Shown in pieces: positions 31,827-44,911 of a DNA stretch of 64,000 nucleotides. The notes under the pieces were generated by a model. The model was not told the DNA's origin, did not search any database, and saw only the letters and a program-made list of their open reading frames with translations. This stretch comes from Chaetorhynchus papuensis (taxonomy: Eukaryota; Chordata; Aves; Passeriformes; Rhipiduridae): NCBI GenBank assembly GCA_013396525.1, contig VWYX01000672.1, positions 138,141-202,140 of the forward strand, read 5' to 3'. The position numbers and the translations under genes were made by a program. Position 1 is the first letter of the stretch, and each line of letters opens with the position of its first letter.

Positions 31827-34800
31827 CTGGAGGAAGAGGACAGATGCTGAGAGCCCACTGGGAACCCCCCTGGCAGCCCATTCCTCACCGGGGGCACATC
31901 CCCGTCCCCCTCTGAAAGCAAATGCCACCACGGTTAAGGGACAAAGGAGAGAAGCAGGATGGAAGAGGCAGGAGGGGAGGAGAAGGGCTGTGGGACCAGG
32001 GGCTGGAGAGAGCAGGGCCCAGCAGAGGAGGAGGGGCAGGATTCACTTCCCACTGCAGCTGCAGTGCTCGTGTGCCTCAGTGCCTGGCCACGGGCTCCTT
32101 CCCAGCGCTGCTGCTGCTGCACGTGGTTATTTAACAGCGTCCCCTCCCCAGCACCGTGACAGAGGCACTGCCAGCAGGGCCCTGCTCTGTCCCATTGGCT
32201 CAGGGGCTGCAGGAAAGCCTGCTGCCAGAGCCCAGCAGGTCCTGGCTGAGCCCAGGCAGCCCGGAGCCGAGCTCTCCAGTGCTGCAGGGTGCCCGGTGTT
32301 CCCGTGGTGACGGATCCCGGGGCTGGCACCGCTCCTGCAGCTGTGCTGATGTGACACGATGGCAAACGCCTCCTCTCCAGCCAGTGCTGCCTTCCTGGCA
32401 GGTTCTGCCCCGGAGCACAGCGTGTCAGTAGCTCTGTAAGAGCTGAGGTGTTTCTGAGCACTCAGAGCCTGACCTGAGAAGCTGTTGGCTGCTCAGATGA
32501 TGATTCCTGCTGTGCTGCTCCACTCCCGGGGAGCTGTGCCACCTGTGCCACCCTCCCAGCCAGCCCCTGTCCCCTCTGCCACAGTGAGGGGCTGGGGTTG
32601 GTCACTTCCTCTCAGCAGGTACAGATCCCTGTGGGGCGGTGGAAGGGCAGCTGGACAGAGGGATTCCTTGAGGGATCCTTGATGAACATCTCCCCAGGGG
32701 CCTTGCCCCATCCTGCTCGGTTCAGAGGGATCCTCATCTTCACTGCGTTATACAGGGGGAAATGACAAACCTTTTGGGTTTGCTTAAAAGAAAAATCAGT
32801 GAACATTTGTATGAGTTGAGCTGTCAATCAATAAGTTGACTTTCCATACTTTAAACCTACTTGAAATCATGGAGTGTATAAATGAACTCTTATTTCCGGT
32901 TACCTTTTAGTTTAGTTTCTTAGTTCCTTTTTGGTTTAGTTTGAGTTCACTTAAAAAAGAGAGAGTGACTTTTAACACATGCAGATAGCATGTCCCTGTG
33001 AGGAGCAGAGCTGGCAGTCTGTGCTCCTGGCTTCTCCCTTTCAGCCATGAATTGGTCTCCAGTCTTCTTGAGGAGCTTGTCCCCCAGTGTGCAGTGTGGC
33101 CAGCAAGGTGGTGTGGGAGTGGAGGCAGTGACCGCTGCAGGGTGGCAGGAATCGACAGGCTTGTCTTCCTTCCTCACTCAGGGAAAAATGTATTACTAAT
33201 TAAAAGCAGCCGGAGCTTTAAATAATTGTTTGGAAGCACAAAAAAAAAAAAGAAGTGGAATTTATTCCATGGCTTGAGGGGCTTTACAGTCTCCATTTAA
33301 CTCTGTCGCTCCCAGGGGGTTGGCAGAGCCAAGCTGGGCTTTCTGAAGCTGCAGTGGGCACAGCCTGGGCTTCCCACCCTGCTCCGATGGGGACCCCACT
33401 GCCCCTCCCCTGACCCTGCTCCCGAGGGTCCTGCCCACGCTGACCTCAGCCCACCTGCCCCGAGGCACTGCCCACTGCCCCCTGCCCGATGGGAACTGCC
33501 CAGCACTGCTCCCTGGGCATCCCGGGGCCCCACACCGGTCCTGACCCGAGCCCCTGGAGAGGCTGCATGGCCCCATGGGGCGGCTCCTCCTCTCCTGCTG
33601 CTGAGCTGCTCCAGCTGCCTTCACCTCCAAGCTGTGCCCTGCCCCGTGGTCTGGGCTGCTCTGGGGGCTAGGATTTGCCCCTCTCCACCACACAGACAGT
33701 ACCCAGGAATTTTGGGGATGGGGACATGGCCTGAGCTGGGAAATGACCAAAACCTGAACTTTCTGCCCAAACACCAAATGCAGCTTTAGCCTTGACTGAT
33801 GCCCAGCTGCTTCTGGTCCTGTGGGTGCCATCCTGCTTCCTGCTGTGCTCTCCAGCAGCATCAGCCCCCTGGAGTCCCCCACCTATGGGACCCGCTGGGC
33901 TGGTGGAGCTGGGGTGGTGCCAGCAGGGAGGCTCAGGATGTGCCAGCTGGCACCCACAGCGCTCACAGAGCGATGACAGAGAGCTCCAGGTGATGTTCCC
34001 GAAGGAAGCCCTCTGGGTAGAAGGGAAGGTCGGGGTGTAGGACAGGCTCCAGGCTGAGCTACTGATCTGAATTCCAGGTGGCTTTGGATGGCCAAGCTCC
34101 ACCTGCAGGCCTTGGAGGGGGAGCTCTGCAGGAGGCAGAAGCTCTAATCCACCCTGAACACCACCCTGAAGTGCCCATGCTCAGCTCTGCCTGTCATGGC
34201 CACTCTCTCTTCCTTCTTTCCTTCCCTCAGCCCTGGAATCCCAGTAAAATCCTTCCCTTGGCCCAAGGCCATCCTGGCTCTGAAGGCCGCTGTGCTTCTC
34301 CCATCACAGGAGTCACCACACCCTGATTTGATCACAAAGGGATGTTCCTGGATATCCACAGTAAATCCATCCTTGCCTTCCGAGAGCAGTGGGTATTTGA
34401 AGCAGAAATCTCCTCCTAAGGCAGCCCGTGACTGCCTCGTGATAAAACACCACCGCCTTGTGCTCACTGGGCTCCAGGTAAACTCAAACTGCCTTAGGAA
34501 TCAAAAGAAATAGGGAAATGAGATGAAATTAAAGAAATGTAAATCAGTGCCATGCAGTGAAGGTCCAGTGTGCACAGGAGGAGGAGAAGGGCCAGGGTCG
34601 GGCTGGCTCCGGGTGCTGGAGAGGCAGAGGGGCAGGGAGGAAACACTGAGGGGGATGAGTGGGAGAGGAGAGAAAGAGAAGGTTTTGGAGGGGCAGAGGC
34701 AGAAATGATGGGAAGGTGGGAGCAGGGGAGGGAAGGGAGCTCACTCTCTCCCAGACTGGTTTCCCCCTGCCAAGGGTGGACACTCTGTATGGCAGAGTTC

Positions 34801-35449
34801 ACTGCTCCCTTCTCCTGTGGGGCTGCCACAGGTCCTGATCCTCCTGCCTGTCCTGCCTGCTCCAGGATCCCTTCCCTTGCTGGCCAGGGAGGTGTGAGGT
34901 GCATCCCTGCTGCTGGGCATGTGCTGGTGCCCACCACGCTGTGTTTGCTGCGTCCTCTGTCAGCTGGTTTCCCTCTAAGACGGATTAAACTGTTTTTTTA
35001 CATTTCAATTACTCTTTGCAATCCCTGGCACTTTCTTGAGACATGGGGTCAGGGAAGGGAAAAGTCCAACAAGATCTTCCCCACCATCTTTTAGATTTGG
35101 AAGGATGAAAAAAGCTTGAAACTAAATCTCCCAAATCCATGATCCTGCAGCTCACAGACTGCAGGGCTGTCTCCTGGGACAGCTGCCCAGTGTCCCCGCT
35201 GTGTCACCCAGCCCCGAGCCAGGCGTCCCAGCAGGGGTGGTCAGCCCCACACCACAGAGGGGGCCCCAGGGTCATGTCTAGCAGAGGGTCACAGCAGGGG
35301 CTGCCAGGGCTGGGACAGGACCCCTGAGCCCATGGAAAGGGACTGGTTTAACCCCGTTACCTCTCTTCCCCTCAGTTTTCTCAGGACTGCCCTTCCTCTT
35401 CCCAGTGGCCTTGCTGATGCTCAGAGGTCCTGGAAGCCAAGGGGATGAA

Positions 35450-35480
35450 CTGACCTGATCTGACCTGACCTGACCTGATT
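35450..35480. repeat. TGACC pentamer run
   Basis: TGACCTGATCTGACCTGACC and continuation, a five-base period over about 30 bp. Confidence 0.85.
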
Positions 35481-35639
35481 TACGGCACTTTTGTGTCCCA
35501 GACCCCAGCCAGAGGCAGCTTTCTCTTGGGCCTGGTTCACAGCCTTGCAGGTTTGGATGGGCTGCACCCAGCCCACCCCCAGCAGCCCCTCCAGCAGCTC
35601 CAGACACCGGGCAGGGTTGGGATCACAAAACAGAATTCC

Positions 35640-35795
35640 TGAGTGGTTTGGGTTGGAGGGACCTTAAAGCCTACCCAGTTCCACCCCTGCCGTAGGCAGG
35701 GACACTTTCCACTACACCTGGAAGGTTGCTCCAAGCCCCAACCAACCTGGCCTTGGACACCTCCAGGGATGGGTCTCCAGCCATGTCAGGGACTG
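35640..35795 (-). mobile_element. CR1 LINE 3' fragment, antisense
   Basis: Contains GTGGTTTGGGTTGGAGGGAC and CCAACCAACCTGGCCTTGGA, the CR1 3' end in reverse. Short remnant. Confidence 0.85.
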
Positions 35796-36235
35796 CTGGC
35801 TGTGATCAGCTTCTGTGCTGGGGCTCTGTGCCACAGGAGAATTGGGCAAACCGAAGCCACTGCCCACCATGCCCCCTCCTCTTTAACTTCTGGGGTGGAC
35901 ATGGGTTTCAGGAGAAAAACCTGTTGTCCTGAATGTTGCAAACCCTCCTTAGTTCAGCTTATCCTGAGGGCACAGAGAAGAGGGCAGACTCCCTGCCCTC
36001 TCTCAGCAAGGAGGGGGCAGCAGCAGGAGCCTCACGGCCTCACCCCACTGCTCTCTGCTTCCATCTCTTCCAGGATCTCTCTTTGCAGCTGGCTGGCATT
36101 TGCCAGCTCAATCCATGGCAGAGGCCCTGGGCAGGGCCCAGTCCTTCTCGCCAAGCCTGGCAGATCCCAGGGAGCTCTGAGAGCACCCCACACTCATCCA
36201 GATTTCTGCTCCTTGTACGTACACGTTGGGACCGT

Positions 36236-36352
36236 AGCCGGAAGTGTTCCACGGGCGTGTGGATGTGGCACTTGGGGACATGGTTTAGTGGTGAATGTGG
36301 CAGTGCTGGGTCAATGGTTGGACTCCATGAAGCCTTTTCCAACCTCACTGAG
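36236..36352 (+). mobile_element. CR1 LINE 3' end, sense
   Basis: GTGTGGATGTGGCACTTGGG, ATGGTTTAGTGGTGAATGTG and GGTTGGACTCCATGAAGCC are the typical terminal 120 bp of a sense CR1. Confidence 0.85.
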
Positions 36353-36689
36353 TCCATGGGGGCAAGCACAGCTCCGTGTGGCTGTGGGGGTGTGTGTGAC
36401 ACAGGGTGCAGCCCAGGTGTGGGGGCTGGGGGGTGCACCTGTGGCTGGGGTGCCCTGAGTGTTACAGGGCTCCTGCAGAATCGGGGAGCGCTGGGCTGGT
36501 GGCTCATTCCACCCTCCACGGACAGCTCTGTGCTGCCTCCCTCCCTGCCTTTTCCCCTGCCCTTGGCACACACGTGCCATGCAAGGATTCCCTGTCCCCA
36601 CCCGGCCACCTGGCTCTGCTGATGCAGCTGCTGTGGCTGAGCAATGCCTCGACTCAGAAAAGGGCACTTGAAGAGCTCTGCAAGTGGTG

Positions 36690-36895
36690 CTGAGGCCCTG
36701 GCACAGGGTGCCCAGAGAAGCTGTGGCTGCCCCTGGATCCCTGCAAGTGCCCAAGGCCAGGCTGGACAGGGCTTGGAGCACCCTGGGATAGTGGAAGCTG
36801 TCCCTGCCCATGGCAAGGGTGGCACTGGATGGATTTTAAGGTCCCTTCCAGCCCAAACCATTCCAGAATTCTCTGTATCCCTGATTCCATGGCCT
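36690..36895 (+). mobile_element. CR1 LINE 3' fragment, sense
   Basis: GAAGCTGTGGCTGCCCCTGG, AAGGCCAGGCTGGACAGGGC and GGTCCCTTCCAGCCCAAACC match the terminal part of a sense CR1 of the type also seen at 50210-50390. Confidence 0.85.
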
Positions 36896-37154
36896 ACTGA
36901 GGCAGGGCTGGCCAGAAAGGGCCAGGAGCCACTTGGGTGATGCTCGGGAGAGGCTGGCAGCACACCAGGAGAAGCAGCAGCCTGTGAAATGGGACTGCTC
37001 AGAGCACACATCCTCCAGGAGGAAGCCACCCCCAGACTGAGGGGGCTGAGGGCACCCTTTGGGGTCAGCTGGTCCTGCCCGCTGCCCATCAGCTCTTCCA
37101 GGGCTCCACGGCCCCCAGGCTCCCACGCAAACCCCGGCCCAGCCACCCAGGCTG

Positions 37155-37500
37155 GCTGCAAACACAGAGGCAGCTTTTATATCTGGAACCAGCAGCACGA
37201 TAATAGCGGGCTGGAGTCGGGAGAGATGATTGGCAACCTGCGGGGGGAAAATGCCTCCCCTCTCCCTGCTGCAAGGAGCTGAAAGAATCTGTGTGCCGTG
37301 GTGCAGGTGACGTGGGCCTGCCCACACGCTCCGAGTCAAACGTTCCCTGAATTAGCAGGAGCTCTGGCTGTGGCGCTGGCGAGGGGGGCCGCCGGCTGCC
37401 AGAGCCCTGCATTAATGATGATTCAGAGTTCACAATCTGATCGTGGCCGATAAAAATAGCTGGCTCCTGCTCGGAACAATTCATTACACAACAGAACCTC
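37155..37500. promoter_or_regulatory. Candidate conserved enhancer
   Basis: A non-repeat patch with TTTTATATCTGG, ACGATAATAGC, CATTAATGATGATTCAG, GCCGATAAAAATAGCTGG (MEF2-like core) and CAATTCATTAC. Unusually AT-rich for its neighbourhood. Confidence 0.3.
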
Positions 37501-38150
37501 CTCCCGCCACGCTGCTCCCGCTGCTGGCCCGGCAGCTCGGTCCCGGGGCAGAGCCCATCCCCAGGGATGAGCAGGAGTGAGGTGCCCGTCCTGGCACGGA
37601 GACAGGGGCTCCTGAGAGGAGTCAGTGCCACCCACTGTGACAGGGTCACAGGGGAGCCAGGCACTCACCGCACAGCTGTGCAGGGGACAGTGGCTTCCAG
37701 CAAGCCAGGTGTGTCACCTATTTGGGATCCCTCCCTGGGAGATGGGGAATCCTCCAGAGGGCCGGCCTGCCCATTGCCCAGGGGTGCTCCCCCAGCCCAT
37801 CCTCACCGCCCTGCCAGGCAGCCAGCACCAGGCAAAGCATGCCCGGTGCCAGCCCTGCTGTAGCTGAGCTTGGCAGAGTCTGATCCCTCGGCTGCGTCCC
37901 TGGGGAAGGATTTCCCCACATCCCACCTCACGTGGGAATAAATGGCTGGTGCCCTTCGAAAGTGGGATCTACACACAGCTCCCGAGGCCCCACAGGAGTG
38001 AACACCAGGGCTCTCCTGCTTGTTCTTCAGCCCAAGGGGTGTCTCTGCCCACTGGTGCACACTGGGTGATGAGAGGGATGGGGTCTGACTGGCACCATCC
38101 CAAAATGACAAGGAATAATTTATCTTACCTTAAGAGCTCTGAATCTTACC

Positions 38151-38185
38151 TTTTTTGTTTTGTTTTGTTTTGGTTTGGTTTTTTA
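38151..38185. repeat. (TTTTG)n run
   Basis: TTTTG units, then TTTGG units and a T run. Low-complexity, in an AT-rich stretch. Confidence 0.85.
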
Positions 38186-39019
38186 ATCTACCAGCAAACC
38201 CAAATGCTGTGAAAGTCAAAGGCTGTGATATGACAGAGATTTTTGACTTCAGGTATTGTCTAAGCTGGAGGAGCAAATGAACTCCTGAGAGAGACGGAGA
38301 ACTTATTTCCATGCAGATGTCACTGGTAATATAATCAACTCTCCAGGGAGCAAAACCCCAGAAATTCTGCAGCCTATTTGTCTGTCCCTAAATAGAAGTT
38401 TCTCAAAGTTCTCCGTGAGACAGGATTTGCTGTGAAGCAGGAAATGCAAAGCATTAAGTAGGTCAAATGAGGCAAATGAGACAGGTAAGAAAGGGAATTT
38501 TCAGGAAGAGAGCAGGACAGCTGATGAGCTGGCTGGAGTGGAAGGACCAGGGCAGGGAGCTGGACTGTTGTCTTTGAAACCCCCCTGCAGCCCCTGCTGC
38601 CTTGCAGAGCACTCGGGGCACAGGCTGGTGACCACATGGGCCATGTTCCAGCTCAGCTGGAAAAGCAGCTAATGAGAACATTCTGGCCCAAAGCTGACCT
38701 GCTCTGGCCAGTGCTGTTCAAGGGGTGTGGCGGGGGTGAGGCAGTGTCTGCACAGCTCCTATGGAGCGAGCGTGGGATGCAAAGCCCTGGATGCAAAGCC
38801 CAGAACACGGCTGCCCTTGTGCCCTGACTCCCAGGGAGGGAGGTGTCCCCCTTTGCACTGAACATCTGTGACCCAGACAATGGCAGAGACTCTGCCTGGC
38901 CTCCTGTGCTGCCACCCTGCCCAAAGCCCATCACAGAGAGTCCTCCTGCCTCTCTGTGCTGCCAGAGCCATCAGCAGCCACAGGACCACGGGCCCAGTGC
39001 CCCTCCCAGGGCACAAAGA

Positions 39020-39385
39020 CCACGCTGAGGAGGAGAAGTTCAGCCTGGAGAGGAGGAGACTGAGGTCAAACTTCACTGGAGTCTTCATGAGGGGAAGGCG
39101 CTGAGCTCTGCTTTGTGTGAGCAGTTACAGGAGCCAGGGAATGCTGGAGCTGTGCCAGGGGAGGGTCAGGCTGGAGATCGGGGAAAGGTTCCTCATGCAG
39201 AGGGTGCATGCAGAGGCACTGCCCAGGAGCCCCAGGGAATGGGCACAGCCCCAAGGCTTCCAGAGCTCCAGGAGCGTTTGGACAGCGCTCTCAGGCACAG
39301 GCTGGGACTGCTGGGGTGTCTGTGAAGGGCCAGAGTTGGATCAATGATCCTTGTGGGTCCCTTCCAACTCAGCACATTCCATAAT
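39020..39385 (+). mobile_element. CR1 LINE 3' fragment, sense
   Basis: GTTCAGCCTGGAGAGGAGGA at the left and GGTCCCTTCCAACTCAGCAC at the right end, with diverged sequence between. Sense orientation. Confidence 0.8.
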
Positions 39386-39784
39386 TCCCGGTCTCCCTGC
39401 CCGTACTGTTGGTGGCAGAGCAGTTCCAGGATGCTCTGAACGGCCGTGGCTGTCACTGCTGCACCACCAGCTCTCTGCAGCCGAGCAAGGACACTGCTCT
39501 GCTCCAGGGCAGATGTTCCCGTTGCCTAAATGTCCTCATGGAGCCAGGCAGGGCCCTGCCTGCTCTCGGGATGCAGGATGGAGATGCTCTTTGGCACTGG
39601 CTTTGCTCAGTGCCTCAAACAAAGCAGCTCCTGTTGCCTGAGGGTCCCGGGGCAAAGCGGAGCAGGTGGGCAAAGCCAGCAGCTCCCTCTGGCATCCCTC
39701 CGGAGCCCAGGCCGGGCCCGTGCGCAGCTCCCGCGTGCTCGGAGCTCGGGAACACTTCCTTTGTCTCAAAGTGGGTCAGGCGGA

Positions 39785-39872
39785 GGCGTGACGTTACTAT
39801 AGCAATGGGCATGAGATTTCATAACTTTATTTTGCGAGGGGTGTGTTGCAGGATTCGCCAGCAGACGGAGGG
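39785..39872. promoter_or_regulatory. CRE-like and RFX-like composite site, with CTCF-like half
   Basis: GTGACGTTACTATAGCAATG (39788-39807) overlaps a CRE-type TGACGTTA with an X-box-type GTTACTATAGCAAT. CCAGCAGACGGAGGG at 39858-39872 resembles the CTCF core with about two mismatches. Confidence 0.3.
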
Positions 39873-42800
39873 AGGGTTGGCATTGCATCACCCTCGCAGC
39901 CTCCCTGCCCCAGCCCGCTCCTGCAGGAGCCCCCCTGCCCCTCATCCACGTGCACAGAGCCGGATCTGTGCCCCCAGCCCCTCAGGAGTCCCAAAGCCCC
40001 CCTGGGCCACCCCGTACCTCTCACGGCTTGCTGGGCTCAGGGTCTAGGCCAGACTCAGCATCCTGTGCACCGTGTGTCCCTCTGGGCTCCAGGGCTGTCC
40101 CTCATGAAGACCTGTGGGGCAGAGAGCAAAGGGGACATGTCCTCAGGTCACAGGGCTCAGAGAGGCCTCCTCCTGACCAACATCCCGGGCTACAACCCCG
40201 ATGCTGCAAACCCTCGACAGCTCTGCCCGACACCCAGGCTGTGCCCAGCAAAGGGCAGACAGCAGGGCAGGGGCAGTGCCACGGGACAGGGAGAGATGTG
40301 GGAGTGGGTCCCGTGTCCCTCTGGGTGTCACGTGGACTGAGAGGATGAGGTGGAGATCAGCCAGGTGGGGAGGAGAACATCCAAAGGGCTCCTTGCTGGG
40401 GGCTCAGGGCTGGGCAGAGCCCCTTTGTGGGAAAGTGCTCTTAGTCTTTCCTTCCATTTTTTCTTTAGCATGGAACAGCCCCGCTGCAGTCCGGGGCTGT
40501 GCCAGGAGCCACTGACCTGGGCAGGGGGAACCCTGTCACCCTCTGTGCCTCACCCTGTGGGCTGTCCCCTTTGGGCTGAGCCCGGGGGGGCAGGAAGGAC
40601 AATCCTGGGGACAACCTGGCAGCCTCTGGTGTTCCCCTTGCTGTGTCCCAGCCACGCAGCTGCCAGAGCCCACTCTGACTCTGCCCTGCCAGCGCTGCTC
40701 AGGGCAGCTCCCACCAAACCCCTCCCATCTGGGCACTGGGTGCAGCTGAAGCTCCTTCCCTGCCACCCAACCACACCGCAAACCACTGAAAAAATGCTCC
40801 CTCTATGCAAAGCCAGGTAAATAAATATGGGGGAAAAACTCCAATGGTTCCTAGTGCCCTCAAATCCCCACTGACCACACAGCGAGCACAGCCTGAGCTA
40901 TCTAACCAGTGGCATTAAACGCTGATTGGGGTTTGCATCGATGAACATCCCAGGCTGGTTTGTGTGCACACACAGCCTGTCTGCCCTGCACTGGGAGCTG
41001 CTGGGGCAAGCTGGGCAATTCCTGCTGCAGGGAAGCAAGGGATCGGAATGGCATGGGAACCACAAGAGGAATCAGCCTTCCTAGGACAGCTTTTTCATTC
41101 CTAGTTGAATGGAGGAGGCCATCTGGGTTTGAGAAGGTCTGTGAGAGCTCAAAGAGGGGTGCAAATAGGTGAACCCCAGTGTCTTGGCTTGGATGACCCT
41201 GCTCTGCCACCTGCCACCAGCCAGCAAGAGGGGCTTTATCCCCACGTAGCTCCTGCCTGGGGGTTACACACATCCCGGGTGCCTGGTTATGGCACAGGCA
41301 CTGTGTTCTCTCAGCCAGGCCCCACAGCCCCCCGAGAACCTGTCCCAAGGAAGCAAAGACTGGGGAGGTGGAGAGGCACAGTGCAGGCAGAGTAAGAGGT
41401 CAGTGTTCACTGCAAGACCCTCACGGGGGATACCCCAACAGTCAGGAGAATGGAAAGCCTGGGAAGATCAGCAGATTGGCCTCCTAAACTGGGTACAAAC
41501 CCTCATCACCGTCCCACCAGCTCCGTCCCCAGCACTGCAGAGGGGATATTAAAGCAAAGGCATGTGTCCTGGGGCAGCCAGGCAAGGCAGTCACACCTGT
41601 CCCCAGAGCTCACCTGTTCCCAGACCAGAACACCCCTTTGCTGAGGTTCTTGCTGCTGCTGGGAGCTGGGCTGAGGAGCCAGAGCCCGGGGCTGAGACAG
41701 AGGTGACGCACGTGCAGCTTCACCCCGCCCGGGAGGCCTCTGCTGTGGCCCAAGGGACACCTCCCCACCCCAAACCCAGGCATCCCTGGGCTCAGGGGTC
41801 TCCCTGCACTGGCAGGCACTGTGTGACTGTGCCAGGGTGAGCTGTGGCAGGGCCAGGTGCCACTGACTGCACTGCACAGTCCCTGCACGGGCACCACCTG
41901 GCCCTCTCCATGGGAAAGGAATTCCAGCTCCTGTGGGCTGTGTCAGGCTTGAGCTCACGACCCAGAGAGCTGAGCCACCAGCACAGCCAGGATCCATGGC
42001 CAGTGCTGCCTCCAGCATCAGCACCCCACCTGTCTCTGTCACTGGCTGTCGCTGCCCTGCTATTACTGCCACCAGTGCTGGGATGGAGGGCAGCACCATG
42101 TGCCACTGGAGCCACTGATGGCCACCATGGAAGCCACCAGCATCTTCTAGGAATGTCCCCAGCAACCTCCTGGGTGTGGAGGTACCACCACAAGCACCCA
42201 GCACCCCGTAGCTACTGGGATGGAAGTGCCTGTCCAGCGCAGACGTCACCCACCACGTCTGTGCCTGTCACCAGCACTCTCAGGGTGCCCCAGGCCCCCA
42301 GGAACAGCCCAATCCTGGCACCCCTTGGCACATCCGATGGGTGGGAGGAGCAGTGCCCGGATGCCAGGCCTCCCCTCACCCAGCAGGTTCCTCCAGCTAA
42401 ACAAGGCCATTGAAGCTCTGGAGGAAGAAGCATTTTGGTGTGAAACCCTGTTTTTCCCTTTGCATGCTGCTCTTGCACTGAGAAAATGGCACTGTAATTG
42501 CTTTTAATTAATATCAGCATCAACGCCCAAGGAAATGCAAATGAGCAGTTGTGTCACCAGCACAGCCACCTGATGTTACCCACCAGCCAGACACCTCCAC
42601 TGTCCCTCTCCTCCTGCCTCCACCGTCCCCCTCTCCCTGCCACTCTCAAGAGCGGGATGCTCACGGCTGCAGTGTGAGGGGGTGGGATGGAGCTCATGCA
42701 GGGAAGGACAGGACAGGAGCTGTAGGCTCAGGGAAGGGGATTGCAGACCAAGGGAGGGGTGGGGAGCAGGGGCCAAGCTGGGGCCCTGATTTTCCAGGCA

Positions 42801-44639
42801 ATGAGGGCACAGGATGCCAGAGGAAGCAGCCAAGGGTCCATCCAGGACCTCCTGCTCCCTGCCTAGGGGTGTCTTGCTGATGAACTGATGTCCCTCCAGG
42901 ACAGTTTTGGTGAACGGGGTCTCAGATGCTCTGCAGCCAAACCTCACTGGAGAATCAGCTGGTGATTATTGTCCTCTTGGCCTAGGGGAGGAGGACACAG
43001 CCTGCCCTGCTGCAGCCTGGGTGGTTCTGCAGGGCTGGAGAAGGCCTTGAAGGGATGGATCTGGTGCTCCTGATCCCACCTCAGAGGTGGCTGCAGGTCG
43101 GTGATGAAATATGAATTATCCAGGGTTTGCTGGGGCCTCCTGAGGAAGGCGATGAGGTTTCAGCTGAGTGAGCAGATGAGGAGGGCAGGAAGGTCCTTCC
43201 CCTCCGGCCACTCCAGGGCAGCACTGGTGTGGTCACAGCTGGAGCAGAGCAAGGCCAGCAGAGCTGGGCAGCTGCAGGTGCTGCTGGGATCTAATTCTGG
43301 GGGAAATCCTGTGAAGTGTTCCAGACTCCCACAGCAGCAGTTTGGGCTGGTCTCTGTGAGAACAGAGGTCCCTCCCAGGCTGGGCCCTCACCTCCTGCTC
43401 CTTCCTGCTTCTCCTCCAGACTTGGAAGAGCCTCAGCAAACCACCCACGGCTGCTTTTGGTAAACCTGAGAGGAGATGAAGCCCTCATTGCAGGGAACAA
43501 GCACAGTGACCTGGCAGGCAGCCCAGTGCTGGATCCACAGCTCTGGGAGAAGGCTGTGAGTCCCTGTGAGATCCCACGAGCACAGCAGGGATGCTGCAGG
43601 GATGGGGGATGAGCAGGTCTGGCACAGGGGCAGAGAGGAGAGGGCGAGGAGCAGAGCACAGCCCCACAGGCAGGTGCCCAGCCATGGCAAGGGCTACTGA
43701 ACACAGGGCTCCTTCTTCTGCTGTCACCCCTCCCTGAACTCCCTCTAGCACCTGGATGTACAGGTTTTGAAAGATCAGGCCTTCTGAAACAGGCCAAAAC
43801 ATCATTGTGTGCAAATCCAGCAAGAGAACTAATGGAAATAAATAAATGTGTGCTCTGGTACCTCTAATCTCTCCACCTTTTCTCTGGGTAAAGCAAATGC
43901 ATTCAGCTCATTTGGGAGTCCCAGAATCACTCATTGCACAGAGGATGTCTGGGGGCTGAGCTGGCAGCAGCACCTCCAGGGAAGGACAAGAGGCTGCTCT
44001 GGAGAGAGGGGAGAGATTTGTAGCCAGGATTAAGATCCTTCTGAGGAGGCACGAAAGGAAAAATACGTGTGTGAAAACACCAGAGGGAACAATTGAGCAA
44101 AGGTGGGAAGAGTGAGAAGTCCTGCTGAGCTGTGAGGAAGGTGCTCCCTCCCCAAGCCCAGAAGGCTCCCACGCAGCTGCTCTGTCAGCAGGGTCCTGCT
44201 GGGGCATGGGAGCAGGAAACGAGGGCACAGCACACGGAATGGGCTGCTCCTCTCCCTGCTGCCCCGACAGGAGCGTGTCCTGAACACAAGGACACCACCC
44301 ACTGATCCTGCCTGAGATGGAAGGTGAAGTCAGCAGGAAGCTGAGGCAAAAGATCCACCCTCATGACTGCCAGGGGTCAAACCCCACCTCACTGTCAGCT
44401 GAGAGGAGCCTTGGGGACAGAGCGGGGCCCTGACAGTGACACTCCTTTAACTCCATCCACAGGGGGACCTGACAGGCCTTGGGGGCATCTCCTAAAGGAG
44501 AAAGACTTTGCAGAGAGTGACTTTGAGTGCCTGAAATCTGTTTCATTTGAAAGAAACATCACCCTCCCTTTTGCTAAGATCTTATATTAAATTTGCTGCC
44601 ACCAATTTACTAAATAAACACAGAGATAACTTCTGCTCT

Positions 44640-44840
44640 ACTTGACTGGTTCAGATCAGATATTGGACAAAATTGTTTCACTGAAAGAGTGATCAGGCAC
44701 AGGAACAAGTTGCCCAGGGATGTGGTGGGGAAGTGTTCAAGAGCCACCCAGATATGGCACTTGGGGACACGATTTAGGGGTTGATGGTTGGACTTGGGTG
44801 ATCTTGAAGGTGTCTCCAAGCCTGAGGATTCTGTGACCTG
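44640..44840 (+). mobile_element. CR1 LINE 3' fragment, sense
   Basis: CACTGAAAGAGTGATCAGGC, GTTGCCCAGGGATGTGGTGG, ATATGGCACTTGGGGACACG and GTTGATGGTTGGACTTGGGT are CR1 3' blocks in order, well diverged. Confidence 0.88.
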
Positions 44841-44890
44841 AGACGGGAGCGTGGCCAGGCCAGCAGCCCTGGAGGGCGGGGGAGGGCACT

Positions 44891-44911
44891 GTGGGTGGGT
44901 GGGTGGGGGGG
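44891..44911 (+). other. G-quadruplex-prone run
   Basis: GTGGGTGGGTGGGTGGGGGG: four or more G3+ tracts with one-base loops, a very strong G4 pattern on the plus strand. Confidence 0.75.

Noticed and set aside
31760..31921. A 54-codon in-frame N-terminal extension of the first coding exon
   Set aside because: A good splice acceptor at 31828-31827 interrupts it, relatives start at MKGLGD, and the extension has no family similarity.
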